DNA of 64,000 nt from Planococcus citri. Taxonomy: Eukaryota > Arthropoda > Insecta > Hemiptera > Pseudococcidae. The notes beneath the pieces are model-generated. The model did not search any database. It saw nothing but the letters and a program-made list of their open reading frames with translations, and was not told where the DNA came from. Below are positions 37,740 to 47,102 of this stretch, one piece after another. Position 1 is the stretch's first letter. Each line of letters opens with the position of its first letter. Where the stretch lies: contig NC_088677.1 in assembly GCF_950023065.1 (NCBI RefSeq), positions 37,097,230-37,161,229 of the forward strand. The letters run 5' to 3'. A program made the position numbers and the translations under genes.

Positions 37740-37926
37740 ATGTATTCTTCGTCAAAAGCAATTAAAGTAAGTTGATAAGTGTTAAATTGACCAATGTAAA
37801 CAATTCATCATGTATCCAGAATTCTTAAAATTGATTTTTTTTCAGGCAATGCATCATTTCGAGTGTGATACTAGAATCATTCACCGGAAAATTGAGTTTT
37901 AAAAAGGCAAAAAAACAACATGATTC
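37740..37926 (+). pseudogene. Decayed duplicate of transposase exons 1 and 2
   Basis: A 27-nt mini-exon starting ATG at 37740 is followed at 37767 by the donor GTAAGTTGATAAGTGTT, identical over 17 bp to the donor of the functional exon 1 at 38028. A pyrimidine-rich TTTTTTTTCAG acceptor ends at 37845. The exon after it is clearly homologous to the functional zinc-finger exon at 39375 (shared TGTGATACT, TTCACC, GAAAAT, AGTTT and AAAAGGCA blocks). It has lost the second zinc-ligand cysteine region and has an in-frame TAA at 37900-37902, so it cannot encode a finger. This is a tandem 5' duplication in which the upstream copy has decayed. Confidence 0.75.
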
Positions 37927-38000
37927 CTTCGCAAATACTACAATATGTAAATGTAACATGCTAACACTCGTGATTTGGAACAATTATTATTTAAAAATAA

Positions 38001-38027
38001 ATGATGTCGCCGCAGAAACCATCTAGT
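38001..38027 (+). CDS. MULE transposase exon 1 (predicted, 9 codons)
   Basis: ATGATGTCGCCGCAG through CCATCTAGT is followed by a strong donor, GTAAGTTGATAAG. Phase 0 at the junction matches the phase of the zinc-finger exon starting at 39375. It has the same length and the same downstream donor as the duplicated copy at 37740. This repeated structure is the main reason to believe so short an exon. No transcript evidence is available here; translation could instead start at another ATG. Confidence 0.5.
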
Positions 38028-38088
38028 GTAAGTTGATAAGTGTTGATTGTACTCATTTGACTGATGTGAAAGTAGAGTAATATTCATC

Positions 38089-39330
38089 TACTCTCTTAAT
38101 TTGAAACAGTGAAATTTTACTGCTTTACAGTCAAATTTCACTGCTTTAAGAAGGCAAAATGTCGTGACTGCAAAAAGCAGTAAAACAGTACTGCTAAAAT
38201 CAGTAATCTAAAATTACTCTTAAAGACAGTAGTTTTTCACTGATCATTTCTGTAATTTAATTACTGATTCTGGCAGTACGTTTTACTGCTTCTTCCAGTG
38301 GCGATTTTTTACTTTCTAGAAACAGTGAAATTTGACTGTCTTTGATGGTAGTAATTTGCAAAATGGCGAACGTGTTATTTATTGAAGTTTTCTACAGCTA
38401 AATTCTTTCAAAATTTAACAGATTGATAATTCTTTCAACGATATTCGCTTGAAATTTGCATTGAATACGAGTGTAATCAATATTCGAACTTCGAAGTTAT
38501 TCACAAATATTTCCAACTGATATGTTATGTTCAATTAATTGTTATAAATATTGTCGAGCGTACAGAATGCTTTAGTACACTTCATAAGTATAATAGTTAT
38601 GCTGATATCACACCATTCACTCAAATACTCATAATACTCATTAATCTACGAGTTCGAATATTGTATATGAACAGTTAAACATATCAATTGGAATATTTGA
38701 CAATAACTTACCAGTTAGAATATGAATATTGGTTTCACTGTCGTCAATTCATGTTTTTGCAAGTAAAAGATTGTTGAAAGTTGATCTGTTTCACTTCTGA
38801 AGAATTATTTATAGAAAACTTCACCAATATAATAAGTTTTGAAAACACACATTCACCATTAAACTGCATTCGTGGCTATTGCACAAGTGTAACATCATAA
38901 CTGAACACACGTTTGCAAAATTTACAACCTTCAACAATGATAAGAAAGCTAATCTACTGCTTTAAACAGTCAATAAATCAGTATTACTGCTTGAAACAGT
39001 AAATTTCTACTGCTTTAAACAGTGAATTGATCAGAATTACTGTTTGAAGCAGTAATTTTCACTGCTTAAAAACAGTAAATCAATCAGTTTACTGCTTCAA
39101 ACAGTGAATTTCTACTGCTTCAAACAGTAAAATCAATCAGTTTACTGCTTGAAACAGTCATTTGAATTTTACTGGATTTATCAGTAGAATTTAATACTGA
39201 TTGCAACAGTTAAATGATTAAGTTTGACTGTTGGAGGCAGTCAGATTAACTGTTTAACAGTAGTTTTACAAAATTTCAAATTTACTGAATAAAACAGTAA
39301 TGAAATTGACTGCTTCAAATTTAGAGAGTA
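38089..39330. mobile_element. Nested ~1.24 kb inverted-repeat element in MULE intron 1, rich in ACTG/CAGT repeats
   Basis: The left end reads TACTCTCTTAATTTGAAACAG from 38089. The right end, ending at 39330, reads on the reverse strand TACTCTCTAAATTTGAAGCAG, and similarity continues for about 35 bp. Subterminal blocks (about 38105-38360 and 38945-39300) are packed with ACTGCTT and AAACAGT motifs in both orientations. The middle is AT-rich with no coding frame. Flanking ATTCATC and TCATACTG join to resemble ATTCATCATGTATCC in the duplicated intron at 37767-37845, which lacks the insert. The target duplication is ambiguous (TA, or ATC). Confidence 0.65.
38945..39300. repeat. ACTGCTTnAAACAGT short palindromic repeat array
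   Basis: Repeated units of roughly 25-35 bp, each carrying TACTGCTT and AAACAGT half-palindromes that can fold back on themselves. A sparser set occurs at 38100-38360. Both lie inside the nested element and form its subterminal regions. Confidence 0.7.
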
Positions 39331-39374
39331 TCATACTGTCTAGAATTTTCAGAATTGGTTATTATCTTTTTCAG

Positions 39375-39461
39375 ACTAGTTGCCGTTTCAAATGTGATAC
39401 TTGCAAGGAAACATTCACCAGAAAATCAAGTTTGAAAAGGCATAAAAAACGACATGATGAG
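39375..39461 (+). CDS. MULE transposase exon 2: C2H2 zinc finger
   Basis: Follows the acceptor TCTTTTTCAG ending at 39374 and ends in GAG before a GTTTGT donor at 39462. The 29 codons include CDTC, then 12 residues, then H-x3-H, a textbook C2H2 finger (CDTCKETFTRKSSLKRHKKRH). It is in phase 0 on both sides, consistent with splicing to 38027 and 39559. The frame upstream to 39300 is intron read-through and partly lies in the nested element. The finger probably binds the element's own ends. Confidence 0.7.
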
Positions 39462-39558
39462 GTTTGTTTGTACATTATGTTTTGTTTATTTCTTATCAGT
39501 AAAAAACTGCAAAATTCAAGTTACTTTTCATCTAACTCAATTTCATTTTTAATTTTAG

Positions 39559-42342
39559 GAGAAAAAAACATACAGCTGCGATTTATGTTCAGAGTCTTAC
39601 AACACAAAAAAAGAATTCATTGCACATTGGAAGCAGTCTCATCCTCCGAGCAAAAAAATAGCAATGCGAACGTGTCCTTTATGTAAACAAGAGTTTAGTA
39701 GCACAGCCATTATAAAACATTTCGAAGATCATCTCAAAACTGAAATTAAAGAAGAAACGTTCAATTTTATTGATGAAAAGTCAGTTTTTGCATGGAAGAA
39801 AAAGTTTGAAAAGGAATCGTTCTCAAAGTTTATCCTCCAGCGTTCTTGGAAAAGAAAGAGCACAGACTGCAGCCGCAAATATGTCTGTCATCGATCTGGT
39901 CATTTTATTTCAAAATCAAAAGGCCGAAGGTACCTGAAAACTGCTGGTTCTAAACGTATCGATGGTTTCTGCCCTGCATCAATAACTGTCACTAAATGTA
40001 CTGATGATTCTGGTTCTGGATACATTGTTAAATTGATTGCTTGCCATGTAGGGCATGGTGGAAGCGGAGTGAGTGATCTATGCCATCTGAACATCTCGCC
40101 AACAAAGAAGGAGGAGATCGCTAAAAAACTTATGGATAAAGTTTCCACATTTTCTATTCTTGAAGACGTACGCAAATCCTGTGATGGTAATTTGATGAGA
40201 GAACACTTGATGACGAGACAGGATGTAGCTAATATTGGGGCTAAATACCACATCGCTGCAGAATATAAGAAGGACTCGGATGATGCTGTTAGTCTCGAAT
40301 TAAAAATTCAAGAGTTGCTAAAGAAAAACGATTCTGTTGTCCGATTTTATAAGCCTCAAGATGAACGTAATGAAAAATATCCTTTTTTGGAGGATAAAGA
40401 TTTTGTATTGATTCTTATGGATCCTGTTCAGGCGGATATGCTCACAAAATTTGGCAATAAAATTATCTGCACAGATGCTACCCATGGTATTGCTTACGAG
40501 TTTCTATTGTTCTCCATTGTGATTTTAGATGACCATCATCAAGGATTTCCAACTTCGTTTATGATCACTAATAGAAAAGATACAGCTATTTTGAAATTGT
40601 TTTTTGAAATAGTTAAATTGCGTGTGGGTATTATACAGCCAAAAATTTTTATGTCCGATATGGCTGTGGAGCTGTATAATGCCTGGTCAGCAGTTATGGG
40701 CAAAACTGACCAATATTTATATTGTTCTTGGCATGTGGTTAAAGCTTGGCAAGATAACCTTTCCAAGATTAAAGAGCCTAAAGAAGAAGATTCTAAAAAT
40801 AGCACTAGTGAAGAAGTTAATGAATCTACGAGTGAAAAAGTTGCTGAATCTACGAGTGAAAAGGTTGATGAATCTACGAGTAAAAAAGTTGCTGAATCTA
40901 TGAGTAAAAAAGTTGCTGAATCTACGAGTGAAAAAGTTAATGAATCTACAAAATCAAAGAAAAGAAAGACAAAGAAGCCAACAGTTACTCAAGAAAGCAC
41001 CAGTGAAGAGGTTAACGAATCCACGAAATCATCAAAGAAAAAAAAGACAAAGAAGCCAACAGGTAACTCTACTCTAACTCAAGAAAGCACCAGTGAAGAG
41101 GTTAACGAATCCACGAAATCATCAAAGAAAAAAAAGACAAAGAAGCCAACAGGTGACGCCATTCTTACTCAAGAAAGCAACACTAATGAAGCTGACATTT
41201 CTGACTCCGACTCCGAATCGCCTAGCAAACGCAGTATTGTGTTCAGCCAACTAATTGAACTCATGCACGAGTTGAATGAAAATAGATTCACAGTTATGCT
41301 CGAAGCCTTGAAGAATAATTTCAACACTGACAAAGAGTTGAAAGTTTTTGGTGATTATTTTGTCAAAAATTATGAACCAGTAGCCAAACGTTGGGCATAT
41401 TGCTATCGGAGGAACGCAACCATCAATACGAATATGTGTGTTGAACGTATGCATAGAACTCTCAAATATGGATTTTTCAACGGAAAAAACATGACGCGAT
41501 TAGACAAAACCACCCACCATGTTCTGCAGTTCATTGAAGCAAAGATTTTTGATAGATTGATCACGTTGCATAAAGGCAAACTTTCAACAAAACTGAAGTA
41601 TTTGAGAAAACGGCATTCTATCTGTGATCAAGTTCAAGTAACTTGTGATAGTAATAATCTTTCAAATTCAAAAACTTTCTTAATCACATCAAAAGAAGAA
41701 ATGTACTACGTAGAAGAAAATTCAACACCTTGTAGTGATTGCAAGTTGGTATGTGATTTATGTCGTGCTTGCATACACAAATTTTTGTGTACTTGCTATG
41801 ATAACGCAATAAAATTTAATATGTGTAAGCATATTCACGCTGTTTGCCAATTTATCATGAATCAACCACCGATATCATCTCCGCCAACATCGTCATCTCC
41901 CACACCAGACCCAGAGGCATTACCTTCAATTTTAAGCAAATCTGAAAACTCGGAACTTGATACAAACAACAAAGTATCATCAAACAACGAGATACGTAAT
42001 ATTAAATCCAGAATTTCTAAGCGCCAGGAAGCTGTTGTTAAATTTAAAGATCTGAAAACGGTGTTCATTGAAATTGCTAAATTGACAAAAGGTCGTAATG
42101 CTGATCGGCGTTCATTTTTAAAACAGTTACAGATAATGAAGAAAAAATATGAAATAATGAGAAAACCCAGTACTCGTTTTCTTCCAACTACTGGTAAAGC
42201 CAAAGGATCGTTGTTGAACCCTAATGCTAAAATTATTAAACAAAGAAGATTATTTTCTACAATTAAAAAAAATAAAAAGAAGTCTGCAGCTAAAATAATT
42301 CGGTCACAGGAAGATGGATTTTTAAAAGCAATCTGCTCGTAA
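39559..42342 (+). CDS. MULE transposase, main exon (C2H2 fingers, D-D-E core, SWIM finger)
   Basis: Catalyses cut-and-paste transposition in the nucleus. The frame is open from the acceptor ATTTTAG at 39558; the first in-frame ATG inside it is at 39664 (892 aa from there). Before that ATG lies a second C2H2 finger (CDLC...H-x4-H). A third, CPLC...HFEDH, is at residues 4-23 of the 892-aa frame. Next comes a Cys/His region near 69-130 that may be another DNA-binding fold. The core has D271 in CTDATHG, D332 in MSDMA, CSWHVVKAW at 354-362, and E594 in NMCVERMHRTLK, the MULE D-D-E pattern. A 145-residue repetitive charged insert (about 370-515) sits between the second D and the E. A SWIM finger, C709-x-C711...C721-x-H723, follows. 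The tail is basic. Spliced to exons 1 and 2 the product would be about 965 aa. Confidence 0.85.
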   Translation, partial: EKKTYSCDLCSESYNTKKEFIAHWKQSHPPSKKIAMRTCPLCKQEFSSTAIIKHFEDHLKTEIKEETFNFIDEKSVFAWKKKFEKESFSKFILQRSWKRKSTDCSRKYVCHRSGHFISKSKGRRYLKTAGSKRIDGFCPASITVTKCTDDSGSGYIVKLIACHVGHGGSGVSDLCHLNISPTKKEEIAKKLMDKVSTFSILEDVRKSCDGNLMREHLMTRQDVANIGAKYHIAAEYKKDSDDAVSLELKIQELLKKNDSVVRFYKPQDERNEKYPFLEDKDFVLILMDPVQADMLTKFGNKIICTDATHGIAYEFLLFSIVILDDHHQGFPTSFMITNRKDTAILKLFFEIVKLRVGIIQPKIFMSDMAVELYNAWSAVMGKTDQYLYCSWHVVKAWQDNLSKIKEPKEEDSKNSTSEEVNESTSEKVAESTSEKVDESTSKKVAESMSKKVAESTSEKVNESTKSKKRKTKKPTVTQESTSEEVNESTKSSKKKKTKKPTGNSTLTQESTSEEVNESTKSSKKKKTKKPTGDAILTQESNTNEADISDSDSESPSKRSIVFSQLIELMHELNENRFTVMLEALKNNFNTDKELKVFGDYFVKNYEPVAKRWAYCYRRNATINTNMCVERMHRTLKYGFFNGKNMTRLDKTTHHVLQFIEAKIFDRLITLHKGKLSTKLKYLRKRHSICDQVQVTCDSNNLSNSKTFLITSKEEMYYVEENSTPCSDCKLVCDLCRACIHKFLCTCYDNAIKFNMCKHIHAVCQFIMNQPPISSPPTSSSPTPDPEALPSILSKSENSELDTNNKVSSNNEIRNIKSRISKRQEAVVKFKDLKTVFIEIAKLTKGRNADRRSFLKQLQIMKKKYEIMRKPSTRFLPTTGKAKGSLLNPNAKIIKQRRLFSTIKKNKKKSAAKIIRSQEDGFLKAICS
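40803..41172 (+). repeat. Two tandem repeat blocks coding the charged insert of the transposase
   Basis: Block one (about 40803-40948) has a 24-bp period, about six copies of an 8-residue unit of the form ESTSEKVA. Block two (about 40986-41172) has a 90-bp period, two copies almost identical at nucleotide level, each ending in a lysine-rich KKKKTKKPTG. Both keep the reading frame because their periods are multiples of three. Confidence 0.85.
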
Positions 42343-42852
42343 TTTTTTCTTTAAGTATATAATATTTTATATGGTTACATGACTGTTACATTTTTACGTA
42401 TATATACACCAACTAAACAGAAAGGTCCTAATTTTTTTTGTAAGTTCTTTATTCTATTTCATTACTTGAATGTTGATGTGTTCTTCAACTTACGATGTTC
42501 CTATTGCTAATCAGTAGTAATATTTTTTCATTTGTCTAGTTATATTCCAAATATTATTTTTTTTTTAGAATCTAATTGTTAAGTTTTGTTCGTTTTCTTT
42601 TTGTTCGAAATAATTACTTATTTGTATTTACCAATTTATTTTTAAATAATTTTTACTAATACGTACCTAATGAGACTTTATTTTTTGTTCTCTTACTTAT
42701 ATTCACGATATTATTTTGTAACTTTCAAGTTTTGTACGTTTTCTTTTTGATGGTTACTTGCGTTTACCAATTTTATTTCTTTCTCAAGTTAATGTTTTTT
42801 GTTGTTTTTCAACCCATCTAAATATTACGTAAGTTACTTCGTGTGCTTTACC

Positions 42853-42858
42853 AATAAA
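42853..42858 (+). terminator. Candidate poly(A) signal of the transposase gene
   Basis: AATAAA about 510 nt after the stop codon, still inside the element. Another AATAAA lies at about 42975. The T-rich stretch between stop and signal (42340-42850) has no other content that I can see. Confidence 0.35.
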
Positions 42859-43080
42859 TTGTTGAAGAACGAGATTTATTTTGAATACTTTAAAAAAAAA
42901 ACCTTCGTATAACACTCTCATACATCTGTGGAGAACGAACTTATGTAGAATGAAGTACAATAATTAAAAAATTAAATAAAATAGACATTTTTTACAGATG
43001 AAGATACTACGTATTCACAGCCACTAAATTCATGATGTTAGTACAAGTTCAAATCACACTACAGAAATAGAACAAGTCGA

Positions 43081-43159
43081 ACGAAGTATTTCCGACTGTA
43101 CCCGAAGACTTCCGAGTTTTTGCACCGGAAAAAAAAACTAGTGTACTTTAACGTCTAGT
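43081..43159 (-). repeat. Right terminal inverted repeat of the MULE
   Basis: Reverse complement begins ACTAGACGTTAAAGTACAC at 43159 and is identical to the left end for 48 bp, then partly matching to about 79 bp. Confidence 0.9.
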
Positions 43160-43168
43160 TGGCAATTG
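43160..43168. repeat. Right 9-bp target-site duplication of the MULE
   Basis: TGGCAATTG, one mismatch from the left TGTCAATTG. Confidence 0.75.
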
Positions 43169-44330
43169 TACAATGTACAAGTACCAAAAGATCTACGCAT
43201 ATATGTACTTTGTGTAAAACTATACACTTCGTCAGTAATTTAAGTGGAAATTGGGCACGAGCTTGGAAAGATTAAACTAATTTATCAATCCGAATCCTAT
43301 AATCGAACATTGGTGTGAACTGCACTCCCTCGTGTTCGCTCGATTTCAAGGTATTTGTGCTACTGTATTGTGACTGACTACTGGAAAATTCGGTATCGTG
43401 TTAAGAAACAAGGATATTATTCGTTTATCAGTTGACAAAATTACGCTGCATGCGATTCCTCCGACAACCTATAATTCGATCCTTTTTACCAATCTTGTCC
43501 AATACGATTTTAATAGGACTACAATATGAAAGTATTAGCTTACATCGTCCATTCGATTTCATTTCTTATCGGATCTAGTACAATGCATTTTTTCGCGGAT
43601 TAATCATCAAAATAGTACGTAAAAATAAAGCGAAATGGCAAATCGTTGAGCGCCGCGTACGTTTACGAAAAAATATGTGTACCTATAGTGAATGCGACAA
43701 TACACGCGATAGGCGTATTTGAAAATTGTTTGGGCTATGCCATAAGGACCCGCTGCGAGATGCGGATGACAATTCTATTCAGATGCCAATCAAAGCCCGA
43801 TTAAATTGGCGATTCCTCTTAAAGTGCCCTCAGCAACGGCACAGGCAACGCTCTCTCATTGAAATAAGAGAACGCTTATCCCTCCAGCGAAACGAGAGCT
43901 GGTGACAATTGTGTAGGTACCTCGCTACCCTCCAAGGACAACCTATTAGTACCGAGGATTACCTAATTCTGTTACATTAGCAAAGAAATCACTCTTTTGT
44001 GCATCTTCAATAATACCGGCTTCAATTTAAGCTTGTTAATAACATCTGCGGCACTTTAAAGCGTTCGCGTTCCTTCTTTTTCTTCTTGCTCGCGTATCGA
44101 CTTCCGCGTGAAAACGTCTACGATTCAACATAGCCTGCCACCCCGCTAAAATGCCTTTCAATATAGGGAGCGATGTAATTGAAAAAAATCCATCCGTAAA
44201 GGAATTTAATTTACGATGATAGTTTCTCTCTTTACAGTATCTTTTTTCGATCATAAGATTTTTTTTCTTTTATTTTTTACGAGTATTTACCATGTTTACA
44301 TGCGAGTTTTCTTAAAAAATGATTATTTTT
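43169..44330. other. Gene-free stretch
   Basis: No gene supported. 43735-43925 has higher GC than its flanks (GGACCCGCTGCGAGATGCGG, CAGCAACGGCACAGGC) and no useful frame, so it may be conserved noncoding DNA. It contains an AGAGAACGC/GCGTTCTC-type imperfect palindrome around 43848-43875. Confidence 0.4.
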
Positions 44331-44339
44331 TTGCTTATA

Positions 44340-45600
44340 ATTCTACCAATTCACCCCAAAACCTCTCAAAAAATACTTGAATTTAGGATTGAAGTTCTTT
44401 CGAAATATCTTCCTAAGCAATAATAAAAATACAAAACGCTCAAAATAACGTAATGACGACACAACGTTGAAAAATTCACGAAAATCGAATTTTTCAGCTA
44501 AGAAGAGGCGATTCGCGTCACCCTCTTCTCAGACTTTTTGCTTCTTGACCTCGATTTGTGATGTATTTTGAAAAATCTTTGAAAATGGTCCATTAAGACA
44601 GATCTTTTGAATTGTCAAGAGGTAAAAAAAACTAAAAAATCCAAAACTCTCTGAAGAAAACTTTGAAGGGTTCATGCTAGATCTGCAATACCTATGTCAC
44701 AGTTCAGCCTCCAAAGTCAATTGGAATGGATTTCAACAATGATTTAAAGTGTTACAGAGATAAGTGAATTTCATCTTTTGAGCCTGAAAAGTGCTCAAGA
44801 GGAACTGTAAAACTCGAGACTTCTATAAGTTTTCCATGTCATTTTATTTTTGAACTCCCCCTACCATCCCAAAAATAACAACAGAAATTGCAAATAAAAT
44901 GGAAACTTTTTTAAATCGGATTTTTTTCTTAATCCAACGTAAGTATCTCCACCGACGAACCACAAAAAAAGGTCATTAAATTTGAAAACAGATGAAATAA
45001 TTCGAATTGTATTTGATAAATGTTGAATCTAATTTTGAACCCCCTTATCGCAAATTTCTTTCCAAACTGTAAAAATCCACAAATCTACAGAAGGCTTCAG
45101 AACGACTCGAAATCACTACAAATCAATTTCAAAGGTCGAAAGTAAGGTAAAAACCAAATTTTAGATTTTTCAAATTTGATGCGTTCGTGAGCGACAATTT
45201 TTTCAAAAATAATCGTTGGAGAAAAATATGAATTATTTCAATCAGCAGAAACAAAATTAATTTTGAAACTTTTGCATTCAAAATGAGTTGCGAAAGGATC
45301 ACAAAAACGATTTACCTAATCCATTTTTCGTTTTGCCTCTTTTTCAACACATTTTCCGAAAATTTAAAAATTAAAAAATCCTCTTAAAGCTCCAAAACAC
45401 GTGGAAACTATCGCCGCCATTAATTTTTGCTCTCTTTATGAACATTTTATCCGAGACTTGAAAATTAAAAAATCTACCAGAGGCTTTCAATACTGTTCAA
45501 ATCTACCACAAATTGATTTGAAAGATCGAAAACAGGGTGCGAACGCCATTTGAATTTTCAAAAATTTTTCAAAAATTGACCTGAAATGTTGACCTAGTGC
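44340..45600. repeat. Dispersed repeat copies in tandem, ~390 bp period
   Basis: CTACAGAAGGCTTCAGAACG at 45085 with AATCACTACAAATCAATTTC is repeated as CTACCAGAGGCTTTCAATAC at 45475 with AATCTACCACAAATTGATTT. A third, weaker version lies around 45385-45410 and a fourth near 44650. All carry the CTCCAG/GGCTTC-type core of the family seen at 19.1, 23.0, 48.7 and 60.7 kb. No coding remnant. Confidence 0.5.
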
Positions 45601-46900
45601 TGTATTTTACTCTTCTTCCGGTTGAGATAACTTCTAGTGTTGGTCATTTTTCCATCATACTAACGCTCTTACGTAATGAAGATCTGGTTCGGTGAGGGAG
45701 GAGGGAATTGGCCGAAGATACACCATTTATAATGTTTTCACTGAAAGCTAGTCAATGAGGATGAAAACATTCTTCCTTCGAGTTCAGAAAGTTTAAAAAA
45801 AAAACAATTCAAAGGCTCGAAAACGTATAGTTAAATAGTAGGTAGAAGTTTGGTAAGATAGTTCAGTGTAAAAAACTGAGGTGTCTGCGGTGAATAATTT
45901 TCCTTCTGTTAATTTCTCGTTTAAAATACGTAAATTGAAATAATTTCGATATAATTATTATTTATAGCACATTTTGAATAAATTAGAAAATAATTAAGAA
46001 CCAAGCATCGACAGTTTCATGCTAAGTACGATTAACATAACACGGAGATGCCGGTACTGGTCCAATTCTATCGGAAATTTTCAAAACTAACACATACTTA
46101 CTTACTTGAATAAGGTTCGATGTTCCAAAAAAAAAAAGGGAACTATTTACAAGTAGATACCCGATTGTTAACATTGATAACTAGTTTTCATAATTTTGAT
46201 GACTAGTTAATTTAACGGGTAAATGTATTCATTTGCGTATTGAATTTTTAATTTGAGTAAAATACACTGGGAATACACTCGCGGTAGTTATTAATAATAA
46301 TTTTTATCACGTTGTTGGTAAATCAGGTACACGCGGCGGTCGGCTCTTTTCCAGTATCCACCAGACCTACCGCACGGCTAAATTTAAAGCTACATTGTTG
46401 TATAAGATTGTGAATTGGTGGGTAAGTCTGTCATTAATGGGGAATGTGTATTCGTATTTATTAAGTTCGACTAGTTGAAGGTGAATTTGCCGCTATACAA
46501 TGCATGAGATGGTCGTGTATAGTATTCGGTAAACATACCATATAAATTATTGGATCGAGGCGTTTTTGCTCGTAGTATATAGTTTCATTTAGTAGCGCCT
46601 CTGTCTTTTCGTGTTTGTTTAGCTGGGCGCATGCTGCCGGTCAATTACTTAACTAGGCGACGAGTTTGAAAGCAATTAAGTTAACTTGGGTGGACTTCTG
46701 AAGGGAAACTCTTCGAGATATTTACAAGCCATTCCTGTCTCTTCGTTCCTCTTTCATAATAATGAAAAAATTTCAACTACCATTGACACAATAGGTATAC
46801 GTATAAAAATGTACATTTGTGTACACAGTGACTACTGCAGTAGAAGAAAAATACATATCTGAAAATACTAGTACCTACATTGTATTTATGTATAGTATAA
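45601..46900. other. Gene-free stretch
   Basis: No supportable gene. 46325-46380 is locally CpG-richer (CACGCGGCGGTCGGC). It precedes the small secreted-peptide candidate and could hold its promoter and first noncoding exon. Confidence 0.35.
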
Positions 46901-46928
46901 TTTGCAGCTCTACGTGTATAAGCAACAG

Positions 46929-47102
46929 ATGGTTATAACATCTGCACTAATTTCGTACCTATATTTCGTCATTTTATTAGCTCAAGTTCCGGCCAATTCA
47001 CGTGCGGCCAGGGTCCGGGGTCCACGCTTCGCGACTCAATACACCGAAAAACTCTCCAAGGAAACAATAAACCTGTTGGGTTGCTTTTGTAAACGGTGCT
47101 GA
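46929..47102 (+). CDS. Candidate small secreted cysteine-rich peptide (57 aa) or first coding exon of a secreted protein
   Basis: ATG at 46929 opens a 57-codon frame. Residues 1-20 form a good hydrophobic signal peptide core (SALISYLYFVILLAQV), with a likely cleavage near residues 22-26 (VPANSRA). The mature part of about 31 residues is basic, starts ARVRGPRF and ends GCFCKRC, with three closely spaced cysteines. An acceptor-like ATAATTTGCAG ends at 46908, just upstream, so a noncoding 5' exon may be spliced on. A possible donor, TTTTGTAAAC, lies near the end of the frame (about 47086-47095), so the protein might continue in another exon and the CFCKRC end might not be real. No family recognised. 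An odd number of cysteines in so short a peptide argues for caution. Confidence 0.4.
   Translation: MVITSALISYLYFVILLAQVPANSRAARVRGPRFATQYTEKLSKETINLLGCFCKRC

Larger units (their letters stand above)
37559..43159 (+). mobile_element. Complete Mutator-like (MULE) DNA transposon, 5.6 kb
   Basis: Defined by inverted ends whose outer 48 bp are identical, a 9-bp target duplication (8/9), and an internal plus-strand transposase gene with the MULE D-D-E core and SWIM finger. The 5' third of the element contains a decayed duplicate of exons 1 and 2 (37740-37926) and a nested inverted-repeat element (38089-39330) inside intron 1. The main transposase frame is open, so the copy could still be autonomous if the introns are spliced as proposed. 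The single mismatch in the target duplication suggests it is not brand new. Confidence 0.88.

Noticed and set aside
39300..39374. Extension of the zinc-finger frame upstream to an ATG at 39300
   Set aside because: The 25 extra codons read through the nested element's right end and the intron's polypyrimidine tract; the acceptor at 39374 and the duplicated exon structure favour a spliced start.
39900..42203. Antisense and alternative frames within the transposase gene
   Set aside because: They fall entirely inside the transposase frame and mirror its codon pattern.
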